From Mailhella sp. (GTDB taxonomy: Bacteria > Desulfobacterota > Desulfovibrionia > Desulfovibrionales > Desulfovibrionaceae), in NCBI GenBank assembly GCA_017411945.1, contig JAFQPD010000047.1, positions 1 to 24,656 on the forward strand: DNA of 24,656 bases, in the 5' to 3' direction. A model generated the notes under the pieces. The model had not been told where the DNA came from. It did no database searches and saw only the letters and a list, made by a program, of their open reading frames with translations. Of the stretch, positions 1 to 7,863 are shown in pieces (position 1 is the first letter of the stretch; every line of letters begins with the position of its first letter). The translations under genes and the position numbers were made by a program.

Positions 1-70
1 CTTTCCCCCTTCCCCGCACCCCATCCCCCTATCCCCAAAGCTTTTTATTTATGCAGACAGCACATTCTGC

Positions 71-110
71 AAAACGAAAGCCCGATGCGCGTGCACCGGG
101 CTTTCGTTTT
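71..110. terminator. Bidirectional intrinsic terminator downstream of pgk
   Basis: A perfect 14-bp inverted repeat (71-84 and 97-110) has a 12-nt loop. The arms begin with AAAACG and end with CGTTTT, so there is a U-tract in both directions. It lies about 110 bp past the pgk stop. It can end the leftward MerR-rpe-tkt-pgk transcript and also any rightward transcript arriving from outside the window. Bases 1-70 hold only C/T-rich sequence with no gene that I can support. Confidence 0.85.
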
Positions 111-160
111 ATATGTCTAACTTTATTCCCCTCAACTGCTTCTCGGGAGGAGGGGGCGGA

Positions 161-189
161 GGAGACGCTTTTTGCTAAAAGCGGACTCC
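161..189 (-). terminator. Imperfect hairpin just after pgk
   Basis: GGAGACGCTTTT (161-172) pairs with AAAAGCGGACTCC (177-189) around a 4-nt loop, with one bulge in the stem. It lies 30 bp beyond the pgk stop. In the leftward direction no clean U-run follows the stem, so it may be a weak first terminator or an mRNA 3'-end stabiliser ahead of the stronger hairpin at 71-110. Confidence 0.45.
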
Positions 190-218
190 CCCGCAAACTC
201 TATCAAACTTATCTTTCC

Positions 219-1394
219 CTACTTCGCGCAGTCGGCGAGGGCGGCAACAGCGGGGAGGGTCTTGCCTTCGAGGACTTCGAGGAAGGCGCCGCCGCCGGTA
301 GAGAGGTAGCCCATCTTGTCGGCAACGCCGAAGGCTTCCACAGCGGCCACGGTATCGCCGCCGCACACGAGGGTGTAGGCTTCACAGCCGGCAAGAATGT
401 CGGCGAGAGCGCGGCTGCCCTTGTCGAAAGGCACGACTTCAAAGGCACCCACGGGGCCGTTCCACACGATGGTCTTGGCTTCGGCAAGGAGCTTGGCGTA
501 TTCGGCGGCGGTAGCTTCGCCGATATCGAAGGCGCAGTCTTCAGCGGTGAGTTCGGAAACAGGCTTGGTCACGGCTTCGCCAGCGCGTTCGAAGCTGGGA
601 GCAACAACGACGTCGGTGGGCAGAGGAAGGGCCACGCCGCGTTCCTTGGCCTTTTCGATCATGCGCTTGGCTTCGGGGATAAGGTCCTTTTCCACCAGAG
701 AAGCGCCCATGTTGTAGCCGGCGGCTTCGAGGAAGGTGTTGGCGATGCCGCCGCCCACGATGAGGCCGTCAACGATGTTGAGCAGGTTGTCGAGCACGGT
801 GAGCTTGGTAGAGACCTTGGAGCCGCCGATGATGGCGTAGAGAGGACGCTGGGGCTCGTCGAGGAGCCTGGTGGCGGCTTCCATCTCGGCGAACATCAGA
901 GGACCGGCCACAGCAGTACCGGCCTTGCGCAGAGCGCCTTCAGTGGAGGCCTGAGCGCGGTGGGCGGCGCCGAAAGCGTCCATCACATAGATATCGCCCA
1001 TAGCGGCGTAGGTAGCGGCCAGCTCTTCATTGTTCTTCTTTTCGCCCTTGAAGAAGCGCACGTTCTCGCAGAGCACCACCTGACCGGGCTGGCATTCCAC
1101 GCCGTTCAGAGGATCGGCACAGAATTCCACGGGCTGGCCGAGCAGTTCAGCCATGTGAGCGGCCACGGGACGCAGAGAGAACTTCTCTTCGAACAGGCCT
1201 TCAGTGGGACGGCCGAGATGAGCGAGGAGCACAACGCCGGCACCGGCTTCGAGAGCCATCTTGATGGTGGGCAGGACAGCACGGATGCGCTTGTCGCTGG
1301 TGATCACGCCGTCATGGATAGGCACATTCACATCCACGCGCATGACCACGCGCTTTCCCTTCATATCGACATCTTTCATGGTAAGGGCTTTCAT
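219..1394 (-). CDS. pgk: Phosphoglycerate kinase
   Basis: This 391-aa protein has the usual length for bacterial phosphoglycerate kinase. The enzyme interconverts 1,3-bisphosphoglycerate plus ADP and 3-phosphoglycerate plus ATP in cytosolic glycolysis and gluconeogenesis. Visible family motifs are the N-terminal substrate-binding MRVDVNVP, the LAHLGRP segment, the nucleotide-binding GGSKVSTK region, the NGPVGAFE segment and the C-terminal CGGDTVAA glycine-rich loop. The start follows AAGGAG with a 9-nt spacer. It is the last gene of a leftward operon, with only 18 bp separating it from tkt. No glyceraldehyde-3-phosphate dehydrogenase gene is adjacent, so pgk is grouped here with the non-oxidative pentose phosphate enzymes instead of a gap-pgk pair. 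Confidence 0.97.
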   Translation of the reverse strand: MKALTMKDVDMKGKRVVMRVDVNVPIHDGVITSDKRIRAVLPTIKMALEAGAGVVLLAHLGRPTEGLFEEKFSLRPVAAHMAELLGQPVEFCADPLNGVECQPGQVVLCENVRFFKGEKKNNEELAATYAAMGDIYVMDAFGAAHRAQASTEGALRKAGTAVAGPLMFAEMEAATRLLDEPQRPLYAIIGGSKVSTKLTVLDNLLNIVDGLIVGGGIANTFLEAAGYNMGASLVEKDLIPEAKRMIEKAKERGVALPLPTDVVVAPSFERAGEAVTKPVSELTAEDCAFDIGEATAAEYAKLLAEAKTIVWNGPVGAFEVVPFDKGSRALADILAGCEAYTLVCGGDTVAAVEAFGVADKMGYLSTGGGAFLEVLEGKTLPAVAALADCAK

Positions 1395-1412
1395 AGAAAT
1401 ATCTCCTTCAGA

Positions 1413-3407
1413 TTACAGCAGTTCAAGAGCCTGCTTCACCACGTTTTCAACGGTGAAGCCAAAGTGCTGGAAGAGCTTTCCGGCAGGGGCGGAAGCACCG
1501 AATCTTTCCATGGCGACGATGCGGCCGTCAAGGCCGACATACTTCCACCAGGTACCGGCAGCCTGAGCTTCCACGGCCACGCGGGCGCGCACAGCAGAGG
1601 GGAGAACAGCTTCACGGTACGCGGCATCCTGCCTGTCGAAGAGTTCGCAGCAGGGCATGGAGACCACGCGGACCTTGCGGCCCTGAGCGGAAAGCTGCTC
1701 AGCGGCTTCCACCGCAAGCTGTACTTCGGAACCGGTGGCGATGTAAATGAGTTCCGGAGTGCCTTCGCAGTCCTTGAGGATGTAGCCGCCGCGGCGAACG
1801 GCTTCAAGCTGTTCGGCGGTGCGGGGCTGCTGTTCGAGGTTCTGGCGGCTCATGATGAGGCAGACGGGGCCGTCCTTGCGCTCAACGGCCATGGTCCAGG
1901 CAACGGCGGCTTCGGCACTGTCGCAGGGACGCCAGACCTGATTGTTGGGCATGGTGCGCAGGCCGCAGATCTGTTCGATGGGCTGGTGGGTGGGGCCGTC
2001 TTCGCCCACGCCGATGGAGTCATGGGTGAGCACCCACACCACGCGGCGTTCCATGATGGCGGCGGAACGGATGACGTTCTTGGCGTAGTCGGAGAACACG
2101 AAGAACGTGCCGCCGTAGGGGATGAAGCCGCCGTGGAGCTGGAGGCCGTTCATCACAGTGCCCATGCCGAATTCGCGCACGCCATAGTGGATGTAATTGC
2201 CAGTGTAGGCTTCCACGTCGAGGGACTTGGCGCCGCTGTGCTGGGTGCCCACAGAGCCGGAAAGGTCGGCAGAGCCGCCGATGAGTTCAGGAAGGGCGGG
2301 GGCGATGTCGTTCAGCACGTTCTTGCCGGAAACACGGGTGGCCACGGCCTTGGCATCAGCGGCAGCCTTCTCAACGGCCTTGGCGGCAACTTCGGCCCAG
2401 TTGGCGGGCAGCTCGCCAGCCATGCGGCGCTTGAATTCAGCGGCCAGTTCAGGGTAGGCGGCGGCGTAGGCGGCGAACATATCTTCCCATTCCTTCTGGG
2501 CGGCGGCACCGGCTTCGCGGGCGTCCCAGGCATCCTTGATGTCGGCAGGAACAGTGAAAGGTTCGGCAGTCCAGCCCATGGCGGCCTTGGCGGCGGCAGT
2601 CTCTTCCGCGCCAAGGGGCGCGCCGTGGCAGCCAGCGGAACCGGCCTTGGTGGGAGCACCCTTGCCGATGACAGTCTTGCAGACGATGAGAGAAGGCTTG
2701 TCGGTCACGGCCTGAGCTTCGCGGATGGCCATGTCGACGGCTTCGGGGTCATGGCCGTCGATGCCGCGCACCACATGCCAGCCCATGGCCTCGAAGCGGG
2801 CGGGAACGTCTTCAGAGAACCAGCCCTTCACATTGCCGTCGATGGAGATATCGTTAGCGTCGTAGAGGGCGATGAGGCGGCCGAGTTTCCAGGTGCCTGC
2901 AAGGGAGCAGGCTTCCTGAGCCACGCCTTCCATAAGGCAGCCGTCACCAACGAAGACGTAGGTGAAGTGATCCATCACAGGGAAGCCTTCACGGTTGAAT
3001 TCGCTGGCGAGCAGACGTTCGGCAAGAGCCATGCCCACGGCGGTGGAAATGCCCTGGCCGAGAGGACCGGTGGTCATTTCAACGCCGGGAGCCACGCCGA
3101 GTTCAGGATGGCCGGCGGTCTTCGCGTCGAACTGGCGGAAGCTGCGTATATCGTCCATGCTCAGGTCGTAGCCGGTGAGGTGGAGCAGAGAATACATGAG
3201 CATGGAGGCGTGACCGTTGGACAGAACGAAGCGGTCGCGGTTGGCCCAGGCAGGGTCGGCAGGATTGTGCTTCATGAAGCCGCGCCACAGGGATTCGGCC
3301 ATGTCGGCCATGCCCAGGGGTGCACCCGGATGGCCGGACTTGGCTTTGTCGATGGCATCCATGGAAAGGGCACGAATGGCGTTGGCGAGTTCTGCACGGG
3401 TAGGCAT
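1413..3407 (-). CDS. tkt: Transketolase
   Basis: This full-length 664-aa transketolase is a thiamine-diphosphate enzyme that moves two-carbon ketol units between sugar phosphates in the non-oxidative pentose phosphate pathway. It shows the N-terminal SGHPGAPLGMA motif, RDRFVLSNGHAS, TTGPLGQG, the GDGCLMEG start of the diphosphate/Mg2+ motif, and in the central pyrimidine-binding domain HDSIGVGEDGPTHQP with the catalytic-glutamate region. The C-terminal domain is complete. The ATG follows AAGGAG with good spacing. It lies 28 bp after rpe and 18 bp before pgk, so the three are very probably co-transcribed. Nothing suggests truncation. Confidence 0.97.
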   Translation of the reverse strand: MPTRAELANAIRALSMDAIDKAKSGHPGAPLGMADMAESLWRGFMKHNPADPAWANRDRFVLSNGHASMLMYSLLHLTGYDLSMDDIRSFRQFDAKTAGHPELGVAPGVEMTTGPLGQGISTAVGMALAERLLASEFNREGFPVMDHFTYVFVGDGCLMEGVAQEACSLAGTWKLGRLIALYDANDISIDGNVKGWFSEDVPARFEAMGWHVVRGIDGHDPEAVDMAIREAQAVTDKPSLIVCKTVIGKGAPTKAGSAGCHGAPLGAEETAAAKAAMGWTAEPFTVPADIKDAWDAREAGAAAQKEWEDMFAAYAAAYPELAAEFKRRMAGELPANWAEVAAKAVEKAAADAKAVATRVSGKNVLNDIAPALPELIGGSADLSGSVGTQHSGAKSLDVEAYTGNYIHYGVREFGMGTVMNGLQLHGGFIPYGGTFFVFSDYAKNVIRSAAIMERRVVWVLTHDSIGVGEDGPTHQPIEQICGLRTMPNNQVWRPCDSAEAAVAWTMAVERKDGPVCLIMSRQNLEQQPRTAEQLEAVRRGGYILKDCEGTPELIYIATGSEVQLAVEAAEQLSAQGRKVRVVSMPCCELFDRQDAAYREAVLPSAVRARVAVEAQAAGTWWKYVGLDGRIVAMERFGASAPAGKLFQHFGFTVENVVKQALELL

Positions 3408-3435
3408 AGGATCTTCTCCTTGGCTATGCTGAAAG

Positions 3436-4095
3436 CTATTTCTGCTCGGCCGCGGCCATGAAGGCGGCGAGACGTTCTTTGAAGGGGGGGAAGCCGAAGA
3501 AGGCAGAGCCGGAAACCAGCACGTCGGCGCCGGCCTTCACGAGTTCGGCAGTATTCTCGACACAGCAGCCGCCGTCCACCTGGATAAGGCAGTCGGAACG
3601 GCCTGCGGAATCGAGCTTGGTGCGAAGTTCGGAAACCTTGCGGAAGGTGGCAGGCAGGAACTTCTGCCCGCCGAAGCCGGGGTTCACGCTCATGATGAGC
3701 ACCATGTCCACGTCGTCCATCACATAATCGAGCACGCTGAGAGGCGTGGAAGGATTGAGGGCGACGCCGGATTTCATTCCAAGGCGGCGTATTTCCGCAA
3801 GCGTGCGCTGGAGATGCACGGTGGCTTCGGCGTGCACCACAAGCATGTCCGCACCGGCAGCCTTGAAATCGGCAAGATAGCGTTCGGGCTGTTCGATCAT
3901 GAGATGCACGTCAAAAAAAAGACCCGACGCAGGACGCAGGCCCTTGATCACATGCTGGCCGAACGTCATGTTGGGCACGAAATGGCCGTCCATCACGTCC
4001 CAGTGCACCCATTCCACGCCAGCGGCTTCAAGCTCTCTAAGGGTATCGGCAAGGCGGCCGCTGTCTGCGGAAAGAAGGGAGGGGGAAAGGATCAT
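3436..4095 (-). CDS. rpe: Ribulose-phosphate 3-epimerase
   Basis: This 219-aa TIM-barrel enzyme interconverts D-ribulose 5-phosphate and D-xylulose 5-phosphate, supplying the substrate of the neighbouring transketolase. Recognisable features are the N-terminal SPSLLSAD, the metal-site segment HWDVMDGHFVPN (residues 31-42, His31 and Asp33), FDVHLMIE (His64), MSVNPGFGGQ, and the VDGG segment holding the second catalytic aspartate. Its ATG overlaps the stop codon of the upstream MerR gene (ATGA, 4092-4095), so translation is coupled to the regulator. A GAGGAG ribosome site lies inside the end of the regulator gene. It is complete and of normal length. Confidence 0.96.
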   Translation of the reverse strand: MILSPSLLSADSGRLADTLRELEAAGVEWVHWDVMDGHFVPNMTFGQHVIKGLRPASGLFFDVHLMIEQPERYLADFKAAGADMLVVHAEATVHLQRTLAEIRRLGMKSGVALNPSTPLSVLDYVMDDVDMVLIMSVNPGFGGQKFLPATFRKVSELRTKLDSAGRSDCLIQVDGGCCVENTAELVKAGADVLVSGSAFFGFPPFKERLAAFMAAAEQK

Positions 4096-4493
4096 GAACG
4101 TTTCTCCTCAGCGATGTTCGAGGTGAGAAGGGCTCGCAGTTCGCGCAGCTCGCGAAGGGCGTCCTGAAGTACGGCCGCTGTTTCAGCGGGAATGTTCTGT
4201 TCGGAGGCGGAGGCAGGGGCGGCGGCTCTGGGGGCCGCAGGCATGGGGGCGCCGGAAAGCACGCGGCGTGCGCCTTCGATGGTCATGCCCTGTTCATGGA
4301 GCAGGAAGCGTATCTTCCTCAGCATCTCCATATCCCGCTCTGTATAGAGCCTCTGCCCCTTGGGGGTGCGCACAGGCTGGAGGCCGGGAAATTCCCCTTC
4401 CCAGAAGCGAAGCACGCTGGTTTGAAGGTCCAGTTCTCTGGCCGCTTCACCTATGCGGTACATCCTTCCGGGCTGAGGCTTCTTTCCGTGCAT
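4092..4493 (-). CDS. MerR-family transcriptional regulator
   Basis: This 133-aa protein has an N-terminal MerR winged helix-turn-helix. MYRIGEAARELDLQTSVLRF (residues 11-30) is the first helix pair, and RTPKGQRLYTERDME forms the wing and second helices. The middle is Ala/Pro-rich and the C-terminus is a short leucine-heptad helix (RELRELRALL) likely to dimerise. There is no cysteine cluster or effector-binding domain, so this is not a metal or drug sensor of the classical kind. It resembles the short MerR proteins common in Desulfovibrio. I chose the start at 4493, which follows an AGGACAGGG ribosome site. An in-frame upstream ATG at 4553 would add 20 residues unlike the family. It heads the rpe-tkt-pgk operon and may control it, but the target is not visible. 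Confidence 0.85.
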   Translation of the reverse strand: MHGKKPQPGRMYRIGEAARELDLQTSVLRFWEGEFPGLQPVRTPKGQRLYTERDMEMLRKIRFLLHEQGMTIEGARRVLSGAPMPAAPRAAAPASASEQNIPAETAAVLQDALRELRELRALLTSNIAEEKRS

Positions 4494-4791
4494 ATCCCTG
4501 TCCTTGGTCTGAGGGCCGAAGAAATGGCACTGTAGGTAATTCGTATCGATCACGGCAGCTCCACGGCAGACAGCATCAGGCTTACGGCCCCGCTTTCTGT
4601 CCAGCCCGATAATCGCCTTTTCCTGAAAAAATTTCCAGAGAAAAAACTGAGTCGCACAGCCATTTTCCAGCCCAGAAACACTTTGCTAGCAGAAAATTGC
4701 GGCAGAATGATGTCAGAGCCTGCAGGCAGAGCATAACAAGGAAACAATGAGGGCCGCATTTTCTCCACTGAAGCCCTCTGCGCAGCGAGCT
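4494..4791. other. Non-coding spacer upstream of the merR-rpe-tkt-pgk operon
   Basis: These 298 bp between the regulator and the unknown membrane-protein gene contain no convincing gene. The only minus-strand frame (about 72 codons, 4550-4768) has no family character and no clear ribosome site. The middle (about 4618-4700) is relatively A/T-rich and includes an imperfect palindrome, CCTGAAAAAATTTCCAG, near 4622-4638. That is a plausible place for the operon promoter and a regulator site, but I could not pick out a persuasive -35/-10 pair. An imperfect GC-rich palindrome at about 4770-4792 may end the leftward transcript of the membrane-protein gene. Confidence 0.5.
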
Positions 4792-5730
4792 TCAGCGTAC
4801 GGGGCGCAGCTCATCGGCATGGATGGTCCGCGCCGGCCCCTGGGAAGCAGGCATGGCCTGCCACAGCTTTTCGAATTCCTCGCCGCCGATGAGCTCAGAC
4901 TGGCGTATGCCTTCTATCTGATTATCATCGACATAGAGCTGAGCCGCCTCGCCGAGTTCTGCGGCAACGGCATCGCCCTGCTCATGGCTGGTCACTTCCT
5001 CCGAGGAAAGCACGAGCCCCCCGCGGGAATCGCCGAGGTCTATCCATGCCGTATGGGGGCCGGCAACGATGACGGCACGGCCTATGTCGAAGCCGTCGAA
5101 GGCCGCATAGAAGACGTGCCCCCTGTCCGGGTACTCCACACGGATGAAGCGGCGGCCATAGTCTTCGAGAGTCCTGTCGGCCGTATTCTCGAAGCAGTCG
5201 AAAAGACTGTCGAGCACAGCGGGGGACGCATCCTGCTTGAGCACGCAGAGCTCCACTTCGGCTATCTGGCTGTTGGCGCTCATCCTGCCGAGAAGGCGCA
5301 TGGCACAGGGCTGCTCCTTCATCCAGGCATCCAGTCCGGTCATGATCTTTTCCCATGCCGCGCGGCTCCCCTGAGGAGGAAGCAGGATGTTGAAGCATAC
5401 GGAAAAAGTCTTGCCGCCCATGGGGGCATCGGCGCGATACAGGCGGCATATGGGCTCTCCGTCGGTATAGTAGCCCCAGGGGGCCACATGGATGGCCGTT
5501 ATGGGGTAGACGCAGGCCTTGCGGAACCAGCGGAAATCCCCGCCCACATGCCAAATGCAGAGGGCTACCCCCAGCACGCCGAGTATGATGGCCGCCCCCA
5601 GAAGGACATCGCCCACCAAGATGCGCGTCACCCCGGAAAGGACGAGCAAAAGAGCCGTGAGGCCGATGAAGATATCGAAAGATATCTTGCGGATACGAAG
5701 GAGCTTCTCCCGCAGTTCGTCTTGGTTCAT
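4792..5730 (-). CDS. Unknown two-helix membrane protein coupled to an ABC-F gene
   Basis: I do not recognise this 312-aa protein. A charged N-terminus (residues 1-16) is followed by two hydrophobic segments, about 17-39 and 42-62, separated by only a few residues. They would form a membrane hairpin with both ends probably cytoplasmic. The remaining 250 residues are soluble, acidic and mixed alpha/beta, with no catalytic motif I can name. The region near residues 65-125 reads like a substrate- or protein-binding domain (VYPITAIHVAPWGYYTDGEP). It starts 2 bp after the stop of the ABC-F gene and takes its GGAGG ribosome site from inside that gene, so the two are translationally coupled. A functional link to the ATPase is possible but unproven. 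It is intact, with no sign of transfer. Confidence 0.75.
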   Translation of the reverse strand: MNQDELREKLLRIRKISFDIFIGLTALLLVLSGVTRILVGDVLLGAAIILGVLGVALCIWHVGGDFRWFRKACVYPITAIHVAPWGYYTDGEPICRLYRADAPMGGKTFSVCFNILLPPQGSRAAWEKIMTGLDAWMKEQPCAMRLLGRMSANSQIAEVELCVLKQDASPAVLDSLFDCFENTADRTLEDYGRRFIRVEYPDRGHVFYAAFDGFDIGRAVIVAGPHTAWIDLGDSRGGLVLSSEEVTSHEQGDAVAAELGEAAQLYVDDNQIEGIRQSELIGGEEFEKLWQAMPASQGPARTIHADELRPVR

Positions 5731-5732
5731 GG

Positions 5733-7736
5733 CTAGTCGCCTCCATCAAGGGAAAGGGCCGCGCGCTTGGCTTCCAGTTCGGCTATCTCGGCTTCCAGCT
5801 CGCCAAGGGCTTCGAGCTCGCTCTCGGAACGTGCCTGCAGCTCATGGAATTCCTTGAGCAGTTCCGCCGCCTTCGCGCCATCGGCATAAACGGCAGGGTC
5901 GGCCAGTATCCGTTCCACTTCGTCATGGCGGGCCAGCACTTCTTCCAGCACTTTTTCCTGCTTCTCGTACTTGGCCTGCAAAGGCTTGAGCAGTTTGTAG
6001 AGAGCATTGCGCTGTTCGGCCTGTTCGCGCTTCAGTTTTTTCAGGTCGTCTCGGGAAAGGCCGGTGCCGGCGGGGAGCTTTCCGTCCGCAGGAGCAGGAG
6101 CGGCAGGAACAGAGGTCTGCTTCGCAGCGGCTTTTGCGGCCTTGCGGGCGGCATCGTATTCGCTGAAGCCCCCTTCATACACTGTGATGCCCTTGTCGCT
6201 CACTTCCCATATCTCGTCCACAGCTTCGGCGAGAAGATGCCTGTCGTGCGCCACAACGAGAAGCGTGCCGTCGAAGGCGGCCAGCGCGCCGATGAGAGCG
6301 TCGCGGCTTTCGAGGTCGAGGTGGTTGGTGGGTTCGTCGAGCACGAGGAAGTTGCAGCGGCGCAGGAAGAGAAGAGCGAGAGCGAGACGGCTCCGCTCGC
6401 CGCCGGACAGCGTAGCGATATCGCGGTCGAAGTAGCCCTGTCCGAGCATGAAGAGGCCGAGCACGCTCATGAGTTCCTCTTCCGAGGTGCGAGGGTCGGA
6501 AAGGCGGCGCATTTCACCAAGCACAGTGCCGCCGAGGTCGAGGGTCTCTGTCTGGTTCTGGCTGTAGTAGCCCATGCGCGTGGTCGAACCCATGGTCATG
6601 CGGCCACCGGTACGGGCAAGCTTGCCGGCAAGTATCTTGAGCAGAGTGGACTTGCCGCAGCCGTTGTGGCCCACAAGGCCGACGCGCTGGCCGCGGAACA
6701 GGGAGAAAGTCAGCTCGGGCCACAGAGCCGTTCCATCCGAGAACTGGAAGGCGAGCTCGGCAGTGGAGAGAACCACCTTCTCGGAAGGAGCGGCCTCGGG
6801 CCACTTGAAGGAAAGCTCCTTGCGCTTGGGCTCGGGCTTGTACTGCTCCAGTTCCTTCTCCAGCTTCTTGGCCTGCTTCTGCCGCGAACCGGCCTGCCTG
6901 GCCTTGGTGGCCTTGGCCTTGAAGCGGCGTATGAAGTCCATCTTGTGGGCCAGGTCGTCGGCCAGCTGCTTGGCTTCGCGCTCGCGCTGTTCCTCAATCT
7001 CCTCCTGAAGTTCAAGGAACTTGGAGTAGCTGCACTTGCGGAACATGGGCTTGGACGTGCCAAGATAGAGCACATGGGAGCCGATGCGGTCCATGAACAC
7101 GCGGTCGTGCGCCACGAAGACGAGCACGCCCTTGAAGTCCATGAGGAATTCTTCCAGCCATTCCACGGCCTCAAGGTCGAGATGGTTGGTAGGTTCGTCG
7201 AGCAGGAGAGCGTCGGCGCCAGCGGTGAGCACACGGGCCAGCTTGGCTCGTTCGCGCCAGCCGCCGGAAAGCTGGCGAAGCGGCAGGAGCCACTTCTGCT
7301 TCGAGAAGCCCAGGCCGGAAAGCACTGTCTGCGCACGCTGTTCGGGGTTGTAGCCGTAGCGGGTCTCAAGGTCGTGCTGGCGCGCCATGAGGCGGTTCAT
7401 GGCCTGCTGGTCGCCTTCCGCCTGGGCCTTTTCCCATTCCTGCCAGAAATCGCCCCAGTCGGGGAGCGCGGCCTGCACCCACTCGAGAAGAGGCACATCG
7501 AGGGAATCTTCGCTGAGTATCTGCTCCACATAGCCCACGCGACATTCGCGGGGGATGATGACGCGGCCGCCGTCGGGCGAAGCCACGCCGGCCATCATGC
7601 GCAGGAGCGTGGACTTGCCGGTGCCGTTAGGGCCGCAGACGCACAGACGCATGCCGTCCACAATATCCAGCGAAAAATCGCTGAAAATATCATGCCCGTT
7701 GTACGACTTGGAAAGATTCTGGATAGTGATATTCAT
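5733..7736 (-). CDS. ABC-F family ATPase (ribosome-associated, Uup/YheS type)
   Basis: This soluble 667-aa protein has two ATP-binding cassettes and no membrane segments, the layout of the ABC-F translation factors that bind the ribosomal E site. Cassette 1 has Walker A GPNGTGKST, signature LSGGWRERAKLARVL and Walker B LLLDEPTNHLDLE. Cassette 2 has GHNGCGKST, LSGGERSRLALALL and LVLDEPTNHLDLE. Between them lies a basic helical linker rich in Lys/Arg/Gln, as expected for the P-site tRNA-interaction motif. A C-terminal coiled coil follows an Ala/Pro-rich hinge. I place the start at 7736 (MNITIQNLSK), where ABC homology begins. The open frame runs on to 8102, but that part is antisense to the methyltransferase gene. 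No good ribosome site precedes this ATG. The exact subfamily and any antibiotic-protection role cannot be told from sequence alone. Confidence 0.93.
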   Translation of the reverse strand: MNITIQNLSKSYNGHDIFSDFSLDIVDGMRLCVCGPNGTGKSTLLRMMAGVASPDGGRVIIPRECRVGYVEQILSEDSLDVPLLEWVQAALPDWGDFWQEWEKAQAEGDQQAMNRLMARQHDLETRYGYNPEQRAQTVLSGLGFSKQKWLLPLRQLSGGWRERAKLARVLTAGADALLLDEPTNHLDLEAVEWLEEFLMDFKGVLVFVAHDRVFMDRIGSHVLYLGTSKPMFRKCSYSKFLELQEEIEEQREREAKQLADDLAHKMDFIRRFKAKATKARQAGSRQKQAKKLEKELEQYKPEPKRKELSFKWPEAAPSEKVVLSTAELAFQFSDGTALWPELTFSLFRGQRVGLVGHNGCGKSTLLKILAGKLARTGGRMTMGSTTRMGYYSQNQTETLDLGGTVLGEMRRLSDPRTSEEELMSVLGLFMLGQGYFDRDIATLSGGERSRLALALLFLRRCNFLVLDEPTNHLDLESRDALIGALAAFDGTLLVVAHDRHLLAEAVDEIWEVSDKGITVYEGGFSEYDAARKAAKAAAKQTSVPAAPAPADGKLPAGTGLSRDDLKKLKREQAEQRNALYKLLKPLQAKYEKQEKVLEEVLARHDEVERILADPAVYADGAKAAELLKEFHELQARSESELEALGELEAEIAELEAKRAALSLDGGD

Positions 7737-7802
7737 AGCGCAGAAACAGAAAAAGCCCAGAAGGCCTCTCAGATAAAAGTCTTTGGAAGATGGAAGGGAG
7801 CT

Positions 7803-7851
7803 CGAGGGAGGGAAGAAAGCTTTTCTTCGGAAAAGTTCCTCCCCTCCCTCG
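7803..7851 (-). terminator. Long hairpin between trmI and the ABC-F gene
   Basis: A 49-nt inverted repeat has outer arms CGAGGGAGGG and CCCTCCCTCG and an inner stem CTTTTC/GAAAAG closed by a TTCG tetraloop at about 7823-7830. The stem has small internal mismatches. It lies 13 bp after the trmI stop. There is no strong U-run on the minus strand, so it may terminate weakly or protect the trmI 3' end. It also sits upstream of the ABC-F start, where it would form a 5'-leader structure if transcription reads through. Confidence 0.55.
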
Positions 7852-7863
7852 AAAACATCAAAC

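Noticed and set aside
51..3461. 1136-codon open frame on the plus strand opposite pgk and tkt
   Set aside because: It is antisense to two unmistakable enzymes. The translation is Gly/His/Ala-rich with no domain, as expected from GC-rich third positions on the other strand.
4550..4768. 72-codon minus-strand frame upstream of merR
   Set aside because: It has low-complexity character, no similarity that I recognise and no ribosome site. It most likely lies in the operon's promoter region.
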